Below are positions 1 through 8,505 of a stretch of 58,379 bases of DNA, in pieces. Made by a program: the position numbers and the translations under genes. The notes beneath the pieces were generated by a model. It saw nothing but the letters and a program-made list of their open reading frames with translations, was not told the origin of the DNA and searched no databases. Location of the stretch: NCBI GenBank assembly GCA_963699825.1, contig CAVOVI010000017.1:1-58379 (forward strand). The letters are read 5' to 3'. This DNA comes from SPDF01 sp963699825. GTDB lineage: Bacteria > Gemmatimonadota > Gemmatimonadetes > Gemmatimonadales > GWC2-71-9. Within the stretch, counting starts at the first letter, position 1. Each line of letters opens with the position of its first letter.

Positions 1-1304
1 CGGCTGTCCATCATCGCGCGGCAATCGGTCCTGCAGTATCGAGACACCGACAAGTCGATCCGCCAGATCGCGGAGGAGCTGGGCGTCGATGCGCTGATCC
101 AGCCGGCGGTCGGCCGGTCGGGCGACAGCGTCTTCGTGGATATCAGCCTCTACGACGGGCCGACCCAGCTTCCGCTCTGGACGGAGTCGTTTCCAGCCCG
201 CATCGAGGGCGTCCTCGGCGTCTACCGGGACGTCTCCCGGAGAATCGCGAAGGAGATCGGGGTGGTGTTGTCGACGCAGGCGACCGCTCGCCTGGGAGAG
301 CGCCCGACCATCGACCCGCGGGCCTACGAAGCGATCCTGCGTGGCCAGTTTCACCTCCGCCAGTTCACGCCCCAGGACTTCACGCTCGCGCTCCAGTATT
401 TCGAGTCGGCGCTCGCCATCGACTCCGACTACGCCCCCGCGCACGTCGGAGTTGCCGCCGTCTGGCTGTATCGAAGCCAGGCGGGAATCACCCCGCGCGC
501 CGAATCGCAGCCGATGGTGGAACGGCACCTGAGAAGGGCGCTTGCCCTCGACCCGCAACTTGCCAGCGCGCTGGCAGCTGGAAGCCGCCGATCTTGTCTG
601 GGGACAGTGGAAGCTCGACGCCGGCGCCGAGGCGTTCCGGCGGGCCATCGCCCTGGACCCGAACAACGCCCAGCTCCGCGTCTTTTACGGTCACGTGCTC
701 ATGATCCAGGGCAAACCTGATGAGGCACTGCAGGAAGGGAGACTGGCGGTTCAACTCGACCCCCTGAACGCGTTCGTGACCGGGCTGTACGGGACCATCC
801 TCTCCATGACGGGCCACCCCGAGGAAGCGATCGTGCTCCTGCAGGACATGTTCGAGCGGAACCCCGGGGCGGGCTTCGGCGTCGGCGCGCTGCTTGGCTC
901 CCTGCGCCAGGTCGGACGGTACGCAGAGGAGCTGGAGGTCGAACGCGCTCAATGGGCGTCGCGCGGGGATCAGAAACTGGTGGCGGCGCTGGACAGCGGG
1001 CTGGCGGCGGGCGGGTACCCGATGGCCTACAAGCGTGCCGCGGATGCCCTGGCCTCACGACGCGCCGGCGACAAGGCTCACAGCATGACGATTGCGGCGT
1101 TCTATGTGATCGCCGGGGAGGAGGTGCTGGCGATGGACTGGCTCGACAGCGCCGTGGCACAGCGTGACCAGAACGCGCCCTACATCGGGGTTCTTCCGGC
1201 GTTCTCGACACTCCATGACCAACCGCGCTTCCGGGCGCTGACCCAACTCGTGGGGGTGCCGATCGTGGCGCGGCCGAGAGGTGGATCCACCGTCGGAGGA
1301 CTGA
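1..1304 (+). CDS. TolB-like / TPR repeat protein, C-terminal part (5' end outside window, frameshifted)
   Basis: The window opens inside a reading frame whose first ~90 codons resemble the TolB-like periplasmic domain found on the C-terminal side of Ser/Thr kinases and BTAD regulators (motif IAEELGVDALIQ, then LWTESF). TPR-type repeats follow (ALDPNNAQLRVFYGHVL, AVQLDPLNAF), and the tail ending near FSTLHDQPRFRALTQLVG is typical for this family. The frame shifts by +1 near 570 (ASALA to WQLEAADLVW). A second +1 shift before 1300 would end the gene at TGA 1302-1304, which overlaps the next ATG; 1304 minus 2 is divisible by three. As written, the frame instead runs on into the next gene. The N-terminal domain (kinase or DNA-binding) is not visible. 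The protein is probably a membrane-anchored signalling protein. Confidence 0.7.
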
Positions 1305-1660
1305 TGACCTCTCGCACCCGCTGGATACTTGTCATCGTCGCCACCGCAGCACTCGACTACGGCGCGCGTGTCGCGACCTCGTTCGATTTCGCGAAGGTGA
1401 TGCACGCCGAGGCGCTGTTCTTCCCCCTCACGACCATCGTCCTGGCCACGCTGCTGCGGTCCGAACCGAGGGCGGAGGGTTGGCGACATGGGCTGCGGGT
1501 CGGTCTGGTCTGGTTCTTCGGTCTCGGCGCGCTGCGCCCCGTGCTGTGGAGCCTCGGCGCCTCGCTGCTGGTGGCGAATGTGGTGTCGATCGGTGGCGTG
1601 GTGGTCGCCCTGGTCATCTGGGCGGTGCGGCGCTGGCTTGCCTCGGGCGTCGTGATCTAG
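1304..1660 (+). CDS. Small integral membrane protein, unknown
   Basis: This is a predicted 118-aa protein starting at ATG 1304, with a strong GGAGGA ribosome binding site at 1295-1300. Hydrophobic stretches near residues 5-18, 28-42, 58-75 and 80-105 suggest four membrane segments. I do not recognise the family. In the sequence as given, its frame is continuous with the upstream TPR gene, so it could be read as a C-terminal extension. The internal Shine-Dalgarno and the overlapping TGATG favour a separate, translationally coupled gene. It ends one base before the stop codon of the convergent iron-sulfur membrane protein. Confidence 0.5.
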   Translation: MTSRTRWILVIVATAALDYGARVATSFDFAKVMHAEALFFPLTTIVLATLLRSEPRAEGWRHGLRVGLVWFFGLGALRPVLWSLGASLLVANVVSIGGVVVALVIWAVRRWLASGVVI

Positions 1661-1661
1661 G

Positions 1662-2630
1662 CTAGGCTCCGCGCCGCCGCCGAGGGATCGTACGGACGAG
1701 CCAGAGCGCAATGAGAAGGAAGAAGACCACACGGAAACCCACCGGGCCCCAGCCTCCCACGCCGTAGGCGGTGGCCAGCGCCGGGGCGGCATACCAATAG
1801 TAGAGGGTGAGGGCGCCCGCCCCGATCAGCGGGAGCGCCAGCGTCCCCGGCGTTCGAAACACCGTCACGACCATGCCGAGGGCGACGGCCCCCAGCAGCA
1901 TCCAGAGGCCGATGTGGGCGTAGACCGCTGGCGCGGTATCGACCCCGCCGTTGACCGTCGTGAAGTACCCGGCCACGAAACCCGGGAAGAGCAACGCGAA
2001 GAGGCCGGTCGGGGTGACGAGCCACCGCGCGTCTTGAAGGAGCCCCTTTCCCACGCTCTGCGCCAGCGCCTGACCACCGGCGAGATCGATGCACCCGCGC
2101 ACTGCGCAGGCGGTGCAGTCGGGGCAAATGGCGCTGGCGACCGGCACGAGTGGCGCCTGTCCGTAGAGCTTCTCCACGGGCAGTACCGGGCAGAGCGAGT
2201 TGCAGAACCCCGCTCGGCGTGAATAGAAGAACCCGGTGCCCAGCGCCAGGAGCGCGACCACCCCGATGGTCGCGGCCAGCGCAGGGCCCTGCTCGTTGAA
2301 GAGGAAACGCCGCGCCGGCACGAGCGCAAAGAGGAGGGTCAACCCGATCACCCAGCCCCCCTGCAGCATGTTGGGGGGCAACCGGACGGCGGGGGTTCGC
2401 TCCCCGTACTGGTTGAGCGTGGCGAGCGGACAGACATTGCGCCAGATCATCGGATTGACGAGGAAGACGGCGGGCAGGAGCGGGATGACCATGTCCCACA
2501 GGAGGTGCAGGGCGCGCGTCGGCGCGCGCATCAGGCCCACCAGCAGGACCACGGTAAGCGCCAATCCGGTGTACTGGGCGCCGCGCCATAGCGGCGAGGG
2601 CCTGGGGGCCGGGCTCGGGGCAGTGTGCAT
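1662..2630 (-). CDS. NapH/CcoG-like membrane 4Fe-4S protein
   Basis: A 322-aa polytopic membrane protein with several cysteine motifs of the NapH/polyferredoxin type: RNVCPLATLNQYG, FCNSLCPVLPVEKLYG and the cluster CPDCTACAVRGC. About eight hydrophobic helices surround these motifs, so the clusters probably sit at the membrane face and carry electrons between a quinol or ferredoxin pool and a redox partner. The classical C-terminal two-cluster ferredoxin of NapH is not evident. The gene is monocistronic and divergent from the exported metallo-beta-lactamase-fold gene. The partner is unknown; the Kor/Rnf operon 6 kb away would be a plausible ferredoxin source, but that is inference. Confidence 0.7.
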   Translation of the reverse strand: MHTAPSPAPRPSPLWRGAQYTGLALTVVLLVGLMRAPTRALHLLWDMVIPLLPAVFLVNPMIWRNVCPLATLNQYGERTPAVRLPPNMLQGGWVIGLTLLFALVPARRFLFNEQGPALAATIGVVALLALGTGFFYSRRAGFCNSLCPVLPVEKLYGQAPLVPVASAICPDCTACAVRGCIDLAGGQALAQSVGKGLLQDARWLVTPTGLFALLFPGFVAGYFTTVNGGVDTAPAVYAHIGLWMLLGAVALGMVVTVFRTPGTLALPLIGAGALTLYYWYAAPALATAYGVGGWGPVGFRVVFFLLIALWLVRTIPRRRRGA

Positions 2631-2656
2631 TCGGGGCGACCTGCTGGCTGTGGATT

Positions 2657-2674
2657 GATCATCTTACGGTGATC
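2657..2674. promoter_or_regulatory. Inverted repeat in divergent intergenic region
   Basis: GATCA and TGATC face each other across 8 nt between the divergent 2630(-) and 2736(+) starts. This would suit an operator controlling one or both genes, but arms of five bases can arise by chance. Confidence 0.2.
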
Positions 2675-2735
2675 TTTTTGGGTTGGCAACCTGACCCGGT
2701 AGATTCCGCAGCACACCAGAAAGGGACTGCCCCGC

Positions 2736-3717
2736 GTGCAACGCCGCCACTTCCTCTCCGCCCTCGCCGCCACGGGCCTCGTGCCACGCTCCCTGCTGTC
2801 GGCCGGGCTGCGCCCGACCCCCCAACGGTCAGGAGGCGACGTCTTCGCGCTGGTGCTGGGTACGGTACAGGATGCGGGATTCCCGCAGGTGGGCTGCTAT
2901 ACCGACCGCTGTAACGACGGGCGCGCGCTCCATGCGGCCGGCCGGGGGAGGTTCGTCTCCTCCCTCGCCCTCGTGGAGCCCGAGGCGGAACGATTCTACC
3001 TGGTCGATGCGACGCCGGACATCACGCGACAGATCGACCTGATCGCCGAGCCGGCGTTCCGGCGTCGAGCCGGTGCAGCGCCGGCCCTTCGACGGCATCT
3101 TCCTCACCCACGCGCATATCGGGCACTATGCGGGCCTCGCGGTCCTGGGCAACGAGGGTATGGGGATGCAGAAGACGCCGGTCTACTGCACCCAGGCAAT
3201 GGCGGCATTCCTGGCCGCGAACTACCCATGGCGGTACCTGGTTGAGCAGGGGCGGATCGACCTGCGACCGCTGGCACTGGACCAGTGGCATCGGATCGAT
3301 CCGCTTCTCGACGTGCAACTCTGGAAGGTGCCACACCGCGACGAGCAGGCCGACACCGTGGGCTTCGTCTTCCGCGGGCCCGACTCGTCGCTCCTCTTCC
3401 TCCCCGACATCAACTCGTGGGCGCTCTGGAACCGCGACGTCGCCGAGGCGGTGGCGAGCGTGGACGTGGCGCTGCTCGATGGGTCGTTCTGGTCGATGGA
3501 TGAGCTGCCGGGGCGGACGGTGGAGGAGGTGCCGCACCCGCTGATGACGCAGACGATGGACGCGTTGCAGGTGGTGGCCGATCAGGGGGAGACGCGCATC
3601 GTGCTCACCCACCTCAACAACTCCAACCCCGCGCTCGACGAGGGGGGAGTGCAGCAGGCGGAGATCGCTCGGCGGGGGTTCGGGGTTGCGCGGGAGGGGA
3701 TGGTGTTTCAGTTATAG
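2736..3717 (+). CDS. Tat-exported MBL-fold (PqqB-like) metallo-hydrolase, frameshifted
   Basis: About 326 aa once a +1 shift near 3062 is removed (VEPVQRRPFDG is recovered). It starts at GTG 2736 with AAGGGA upstream. The N-terminus MQRRHFLSALAATGLV is a twin-arginine signal, so export of a folded, metal-loaded enzyme is likely. The metal-binding motif is THAHIGHYAGL, the PqqB-type variant of HxHxDH, followed by LLFLPDINSW and a C-terminal LTHLNN histidine. Such proteins are annotated as MBL-fold hydrolases related to PqqB; no pqq genes lie nearby, so a role in PQQ synthesis is not supported. The substrate is unknown. Confidence 0.75.
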
Positions 3718-3741
3718 TTTCACACTCACTGGGGAGTCGCT

Positions 3742-3954
3742 GTGAACGCCAGATGGGTACCGATCGGCTCGTTCAGCTCCGGCCTCGACGCCGACATCGT
3801 CCAGTCACAACTCGAGAGCGCCGGCATCCCGGTGCTCCGGCAGAACGACCAGGCCGGGGTCTTTGGCCCGTCGTTCCAGGGGGCCGTGCCACGGGCGATT
3901 CAGCTGTCGGTTCCGAGCCCCGAGTTGGAGCGCGCGCGGGAGCTTCTCGACTGA
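3742..3954 (+). CDS. DUF2007-type small protein
   Basis: A 70-aa protein starting at GTG 3742 with GGGGAG at 3731-3736. It matches the short DUF2007 'putative signal-transducing' fold: an N-terminal FSSGLDADIVQSQLESAGIP segment and a C-terminal VPSPELERARELL. The family is thought to bind small ligands or partners in a PII-like manner, but no function is established. It lies 24 bp after the metallo-hydrolase and may be co-transcribed with it. It converges with the CPXCG protein, with a 4-bp gap. Confidence 0.7.
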   Translation: MNARWVPIGSFSSGLDADIVQSQLESAGIPVLRQNDQAGVFGPSFQGAVPRAIQLSVPSPELERARELLD

Positions 3955-3958
3955 CAGT

Positions 3959-4225
3959 TCACCCCGACTGCTCCAGCCTCACCTCGATCGCGCCGCCGAC
4001 GTCCAGGCTGACGTGCACCTTCCAAGGCCGGCAACAGACCTCACAATCTTCCACGTAGTCCTGGGTCGCCCCGCCCGACTTGTCGATGACGATCTCGACC
4101 GTCTCACCGCAGTACGGGCACTCCACTTCCGTTTCCGACTCTGAGTCGAGGTGTTCCGAGAGCGTCCCTGAACCCCAGGCCGCTTCGTCCTCGCCATACT
4201 CGTCATCATGGTCGTCTCGCTTCAC
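3959..4225 (-). CDS. CPXCG motif-containing cysteine-rich protein
   Basis: An 88-aa protein. GTG 4225 is chosen because AGGAGG lies four bases upstream. The core has CPYCGE and then EDCEVCCRPWKVHV, the two cysteine pairs that define the CPXCG small zinc-ribbon-like family (normally ~60-70 aa). A 35-residue acidic N-terminal extension (DDHDDEYGEDE) precedes it. The family is widespread and uncharacterised; it probably binds zinc. The frame stays open much farther upstream, but that extension runs across the convergent peptidase gene and is not coding. Confidence 0.75.
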   Translation of the reverse strand: MKRDDHDDEYGEDEAAWGSGTLSEHLDSESETEVECPYCGETVEIVIDKSGGATQDYVEDCEVCCRPWKVHVSLDVGGAIEVRLEQSG

Positions 4226-4327
4226 GGTCCCTCCTGAGGTATCGTCTCCTAGCCAAAACGTTCGGGCAGTGGTCAGCCTTGCCACCCACACCCCAGCGTG
4301 GCATCCTGATGGGTACATCTTACCACG

Positions 4328-5625
4328 ATGCCCCCCCGGGAGGATACCATCCGCCACACACAGCGTTTCAGCACCCGATTCCTGCTCCTGTTGACCGCCG
4401 TCGCCCTCCTGATGCCCGCGTCGGCCCGCGCTCAGGACGCCCACCCCGATGCCCGCGCCCTTGGCATCCCGCTGAACGGCACGCCGGGCAAATGGAACGC
4501 GATCACCGATGTGGCCGGCGTCGAGGTCGGACATACCACGATCATTCGAGGCAACGGCGCGCTCGTCGTCGGACAGGGACCGGTCCGGACCGGCGTCACC
4601 GCCATCCTCCCGCGGGGCCGCACCTCGGGGGACTCGGCCTTTGCCGGCTGGTTCAGCCTGAACGGCAACGGCGAGATGACCGGAACGACCTGGATCGAGG
4701 AGGGTGGCATCCTCGAGACGCCCATCCTGATCACCAACACCCACAGCGTCGGCGTGGCGCGCGACGCGCTCATCGACTGGATGCGCCGGCGCAATCCCGA
4801 CTTTCTCTGGGCGCTGCCGGTCGTCGCCGAGACGTATGACGGCACGCTCGAACGACATCAACGGCTTCCACGTCAAGCCGACCGATGTCTTCGCCGCGCT
4901 CGACAGCGCCGCCTCCGGCCCGTGTCCTGCAGGGCGCCGTCGGGGGCGGGACCGGAATGAGCTGCCTCGGCTTCAAGGGGGGCATCGGGAGCTCGTCCCG
5001 TGTGCTCCCGGCGAGCCAGGGTGGTTACACCGTCGGGGTGCTGGTGCAGTGCAACCAGGGCGCCCGGCGCGACCTCATGATCGCCGGCGTACCTGTCGGC
5101 CGCATGCTGACAGAGCCACGGACCTGCTACGCCGACCGATCGTCCCGGACAGCCTGCGCTATCCGAGCCTGCCCGTGGTGCACGGCGGCTGACAGCGTCT
5201 ACATGACCGCGGGCACGGCGAGCCCCCGCCCCGTCGGCGCGGGCTCCATCATCATCGTCCTCGCCACCGACGCTCCGCTCCTCCCCACCCAGGTCAAGCG
5301 ACTGGTCCGGCGCACCGCGCTCGGCCTGGCCCGCATGGGGGGCATGGCGTACAACGGCTCGGGCGACATCTTCATCGGCTTCAGCACCGCGAATCGGGCC
5401 GGGGTCTCCGAGAAGGACAGCGTGGCCACGATCGCGATGCTCCCGAATGACCGGATCAATCCGTTGATTCTCGCGTCGGTCTATGCGACGGAGGAAGCGA
5501 TCCTCAACGCGATGCTCGCGGCCAAGACGATGACCGGCGCCAACGGTTACACTCTCCCTGCCCTGCCGCACGCGCAGGTCAAGGCGATCATGGCGCGAGC
5601 ACAGGCCGGGCAGACAGCGGAGTGA
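4328..5625 (+). CDS. P1 (S58/DmpA) family aminopeptidase, frameshifted
   Basis: Secreted L-aminopeptidase/D-esterase-type Ntn-fold enzyme. The signal peptide is LLLLTAVALLMPASARA. The mature part has ITDVAGVEVGHTTI, then TGMSCLGFKGGIGSSSRV, the conserved region around the self-processing site whose Ser becomes the N-terminal nucleophile, and the C-terminal GSIIIVLATDAPLLP and NGSGDIFIGFSTAN. The frame changes near 4852 (+1), 4925, 5140 and 5190, so the protein is not continuous as written. With corrections it is ~430 aa, a normal family length. Expected activity is release of N-terminal residues from peptides or amides. The gene stands alone on its strand. Confidence 0.75.
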
Positions 5626-5670
5626 CGGCCAGGAATTGCGACCCGCGCGCGCCACGGCGATCTTCAGTCC

Positions 5671-6381
5671 ATGACTGACCGTCGCTACAGCGAAGAAGAA
5701 GTCGCCGAGATCTTCAAGCGGGCCGCCGAGGCGCAGCAGACCGCCCGGCGGCAGTTGCCGACCGGCGAAGGGATGACCCTGGCCGACCTGCAGGAGATCG
5801 GCGGTGAGGTCGGGATCCCACCGGAACTCGTCGCGCAGGCGGCCCAAGGGACTCGATCGCGCTGGATCGCCGACCGGGCGTCGCGTCCTCGGCCTGCCCC
5901 TCGGCGTCGGGCGGACCGTGGAACTGGGGCGGAAGCTGACCGACGAGGAGTGGGATCACCTGGTGGTGGACCTGCGCGAGACGTTCGACGCGCGCGGGCA
6001 GGTTCGTCAGGACGGCTCGCTCCGACAGTGGACCAACGGCAATCTCCAGGCGCTGCTCGAACCGACGCCGACCGGTGATCGGCTCCGACTCCGGACGATG
6101 AACGGGAACGCTCGCGGGGCTTGATGCTCGGCAGGACTGGCAGATCGTTGGCATCGCCCTCGGCCCGCTGTCGTGGCCGTGTTCGAGACAGGGACTCGCG
6201 GAGGCGATCCGGCAGCTGGTTCCCATGAGCACTCGACAGGCGCGGCCCTGTTCGGTGTCGGCGCCTCCGCCTGCCCCGCTGGGCGCAGAATCGCGCCCGC
6301 CAGATGGAAGGTGTGGCTGCGAGGCTGACGATGCTGGCGAAGACGCCACCACCCGGTACGTTGCCAACGCCTGAGGAATAG
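5671..6381 (+). CDS. Hypothetical protein, fragmented by several frameshifts
   Basis: The intact N-terminal 60 residues (SEEEVAEIFKRAAEAQ, GEGMTLADLQEIGGEVGI) form a helical domain. The coding signal moves +1 near 5850 to a segment with LGLPLGVGRTVEL and DEEWDHLVVDLRETFDARG, then changes frame at least twice more near 6110-6260. It ends with LPRWAQNRARQMEGVAARL at TAG 6379-6381. A hydrophobic stretch (QIVGIALG) and a small-residue segment (AALFGVGA) in the last third suggest a membrane region. I recognise no named family. The segment between 6120 and 6260 cannot be reconstructed reliably. Confidence 0.5.
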
Positions 6382-6457
6382 CGCTGGCTGGCTCAACCTC
6401 TCGGCCTCCCCCTCGAGGTGTACCGATGACTGACCTGCGCCTTCGGAATACCTCACA

Positions 6458-7561
6458 TTGAAGCTCGCGCGGCCCGTCGTCGTCCTCGCCGCGTGCATGA
6501 TCGCGTGCGATGACGGGAGGGCCCCCGACTGCCCTCCCACATTTCAGGCCGAGGCGTGGGACGCCGCCGACCAGCTTTTTCGAGGCGACCCCAACTGGGT
6601 CGGAGGCGACGGTGCGTATTCCGTCGACCTGGGCGCGGGTCGCGTGCTGTGGCTCTTCGGCGATACGTTCATCGATCCTGACGGAACGGGGGCACGGAAG
6701 AACCCGACGACGAGGATGGTGAGCAACACCGTGGCGATCCAGCAAGGGTACGACCCCGCCGATGCCACCATGCGGTATTACTGGGGCACCGAACCCCAGG
6801 GCACTCCGATCGCCTTCTTTCCGGACAGCGGCGAGGTCCGGTACTGGCCGGGACACGGCATCCGCATCCGGGATCGACTGCTCCTCTTCCTGATGGAGGT
6901 CCATGGTATCCCGACCGGCCTGGGGTTCGAAGTTGCCGACTGGAGGGCGGTCTCGATCAGCAATCCCGACGCGGAGCCATCGAGCTGGAACGTCACCTGG
7001 CTCGACACACCGAAGAACGAGCTCCAGGTGATCGTCGGCTCCGCCAGCGTGCTCGCCGAGGACGGGTACCTCTACGTTTTCAGCTCCCGCGAACCGAGCG
7101 GCGGCGATGTCTATCTCGTGCGGTGGCCGGACACGAGCGCCTACGAGGGCAACCTCCGCGACATGGCATGGCTGGCCGCAGATGGGACATGGATCGCGGA
7201 CGGCCTGTCGGAACGCGATCCCGCACCCGTCCTGCGCAATGGCGGGACCGAGTTGACCGTCCATCGGGACGAAATCAGCGGGTGCTATCTTGAGGTACAA
7301 TCGGTGGGGTTCGGTCCTGCCGTCCTGATGGTGCGCTCCGCCCCGAGACTGACCGGCCCCTGGTCCAGCCCCGACACGCTCTATCAGCCGCCAGAGCACG
7401 ATACACCACAAATCATGATCTACCAGGGAAAGGCGCATCCGCACCTTGCCGGTGCCGACCTCGTCCTGTCCTATTCCACGAACACCCTTGCCGACTTCGA
7501 CAGCCTCCTCAAGGACTCGACGATCTACTATCCCCGGTTCGTGCGACTCACTCGGCAATAG
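6458..7561 (+). CDS. DUF4185-like beta-propeller lipoprotein
   Basis: A 367-aa protein from TTG 6458. It has a lipoprotein signal with the lipobox LAAC (Cys13), so it is probably anchored in the outer or inner membrane. The body has blade-like repeats: LWLFGDTFIDPDG, DRLLLFLMEVHG, DGYLYVFSSREPSGGDVYLVRW and APRLTGPWSSPDTLY. These are typical of DUF4185-type five-bladed propellers related to glycoside hydrolase families. No catalytic assignment can be made from sequence alone. The frame is intact. It is followed within 20 bp by the acetyltransferase, so the two may form an operon. Confidence 0.6.
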   Translation: MKLARPVVVLAACMIACDDGRAPDCPPTFQAEAWDAADQLFRGDPNWVGGDGAYSVDLGAGRVLWLFGDTFIDPDGTGARKNPTTRMVSNTVAIQQGYDPADATMRYYWGTEPQGTPIAFFPDSGEVRYWPGHGIRIRDRLLLFLMEVHGIPTGLGFEVADWRAVSISNPDAEPSSWNVTWLDTPKNELQVIVGSASVLAEDGYLYVFSSREPSGGDVYLVRWPDTSAYEGNLRDMAWLAADGTWIADGLSERDPAPVLRNGGTELTVHRDEISGCYLEVQSVGFGPAVLMVRSAPRLTGPWSSPDTLYQPPEHDTPQIMIYQGKAHPHLAGADLVLSYSTNTLADFDSLLKDSTIYYPRFVRLTRQ

Positions 7562-7580
7562 CAACCGCCTTTGGAGGATG

Positions 7581-8060
7581 ATGTCGACACCCCGCCTCGC
7601 CACCCCCGCCGATGCACCGGCCCTGACCCGGCTGATCAACTCCGCCTATCGGGTCGAGGCGTTCTTCATCATCGGCGACCGGATCAGTGAACCGGAGATT
7701 CTGTCGAGGATCGGAGGGAGCCAGTCTGACTTTCTGGCCGTCCAGGGAGTGGCCAGTGGCGAGCTGACCGGCGCGGTGTATGTGGAGATCCGGGGTGACC
7801 GCGGCTATTTCGGCCTGCTGTCGGTGGACCCCGATCATCAGGGGACGGGATTGGGCCGGCTGCTGGTGGAGGCCGCCGAGGCACATTGCCGCGCGGCTGG
7901 GTGTCAGGCGCTCGACATCGATGTCGTGAATCTCCGGACCGAGCTCCCCCGGTTCTACGCGAAGTTCGGTTTTTCGGCGACGGGGACCTCGCCATTTCCA
8001 GCACCGGGCAAGCTGAAGCAGCCGGTCCACCTGGTCCTGATGAGCAAGGCGCTGTCCTGA
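7581..8060 (+). CDS. GNAT family N-acetyltransferase
   Basis: A 159-aa single-domain GNAT enzyme. Two adjacent ATGs (7578, 7581) follow GGAGG at 7573-7577; the second gives the less crowded spacing. The acetyl-CoA binding signature is SVDPDHQGTGLGRLLVEAAE (Q/RxxGxG/A), followed by the usual beta-strand LDIDVVNLRTELPRFYAKFGF. It should transfer an acetyl group from acetyl-CoA to an amine substrate that cannot be predicted. Cytoplasmic. Confidence 0.8.
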   Translation: MSTPRLATPADAPALTRLINSAYRVEAFFIIGDRISEPEILSRIGGSQSDFLAVQGVASGELTGAVYVEIRGDRGYFGLLSVDPDHQGTGLGRLLVEAAEAHCRAAGCQALDIDVVNLRTELPRFYAKFGFSATGTSPFPAPGKLKQPVHLVLMSKALS

Positions 8061-8081
8061 CCTGAAGCCCCCGAACGGGCC

Positions 8082-8103
8082 CCAATCCGACATTCTGGAT
8101 TGG
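8082..8103 (+). terminator. Hairpin after GNAT gene
   Basis: CCAATCC pairs perfectly with GGATTGG around an 8-nt loop, 21 bases after the stop codon. There is no T-run downstream, so it is at best a weak or factor-assisted terminator separating the GNAT gene from the antitoxin/kor operon. Confidence 0.35.
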
Positions 8104-8166
8104 CTCATCGGCCCTTCATCAATCCTTCACGCTCCCCCCCACAAACTCCGTCACAGCCTGTTCACA

Positions 8167-8184
8167 CGTACACGTGAGCGTACG
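8167..8184. promoter_or_regulatory. Candidate operator upstream of Phd/YefM gene
   Basis: CGTAC and GTACG form an inverted repeat around a CACGTG-containing centre, ending two bases before the antitoxin start codon. Phd/YefM proteins are known to repress their own promoters by binding short palindromes with a GTAC core. That this is such a site is inference. Confidence 0.35.
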
Positions 8185-8186
8185 CT

Positions 8187-8492
8187 ATGACGAACCGCAG
8201 ACTGCCCCGCCTCTGCCCCTCCCAGGACGTCCGTCCGGTCACCGAGTTCCGGGCGCATGCCTCGGCATTTCTCCAACAGATCCGCGACACCAAGCGCGCC
8301 GTCATCCTGACCCAGCATGGGCGCTCGGCCGGGGTGCTGCTCGACGTCGAGGTCTATGAAGACCTCCTCGGTGAACTGGCGCTCCTGCGGGAGAACAGGG
8401 GCCGCGAGCGGCCACAGGCGCCACCTCCACCTGCAGAGCCTGCCACCCCCGATATCATGGCCGAGCGTCGCCGCTTCGGCTCTCTCACGTGA
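8187..8492 (+). CDS. Phd/YefM-type antitoxin (orphan)
   Basis: A 101-aa protein with the Phd/YefM DNA-binding fold: VRPVTEFRAHASAFLQQIRD, then KRAVILTQHGRSAGVLLDVEVYEDL. The C-terminal ~40 residues are proline-rich and basic, in the position where canonical family members carry the toxin-neutralising segment. No toxin gene (Doc, YoeB or RelE type) adjoins it; the next gene, korA, starts 14 bp downstream. It could be a leftover antitoxin or a regulator recruited to the kor-rnf operon. No good Shine-Dalgarno precedes ATG 8187, so its start is the least certain part. Confidence 0.75.
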   Translation: MTNRRLPRLCPSQDVRPVTEFRAHASAFLQQIRDTKRAVILTQHGRSAGVLLDVEVYEDLLGELALLRENRGRERPQAPPPPAEPATPDIMAERRRFGSLT

Positions 8493-8505
8493 GGACGACC
8501 GTACC

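Noticed and set aside
1662..2630. NapH as part of a nitrate reductase operon
   Set aside because: No napA, napB, napG or related gene in view; only the membrane iron-sulfur motif is shared.
5714..7639. 641-codon minus-strand open frame
   Set aside because: Runs antisense through two supported genes and their gap; composition is that of an antisense high-GC frame.
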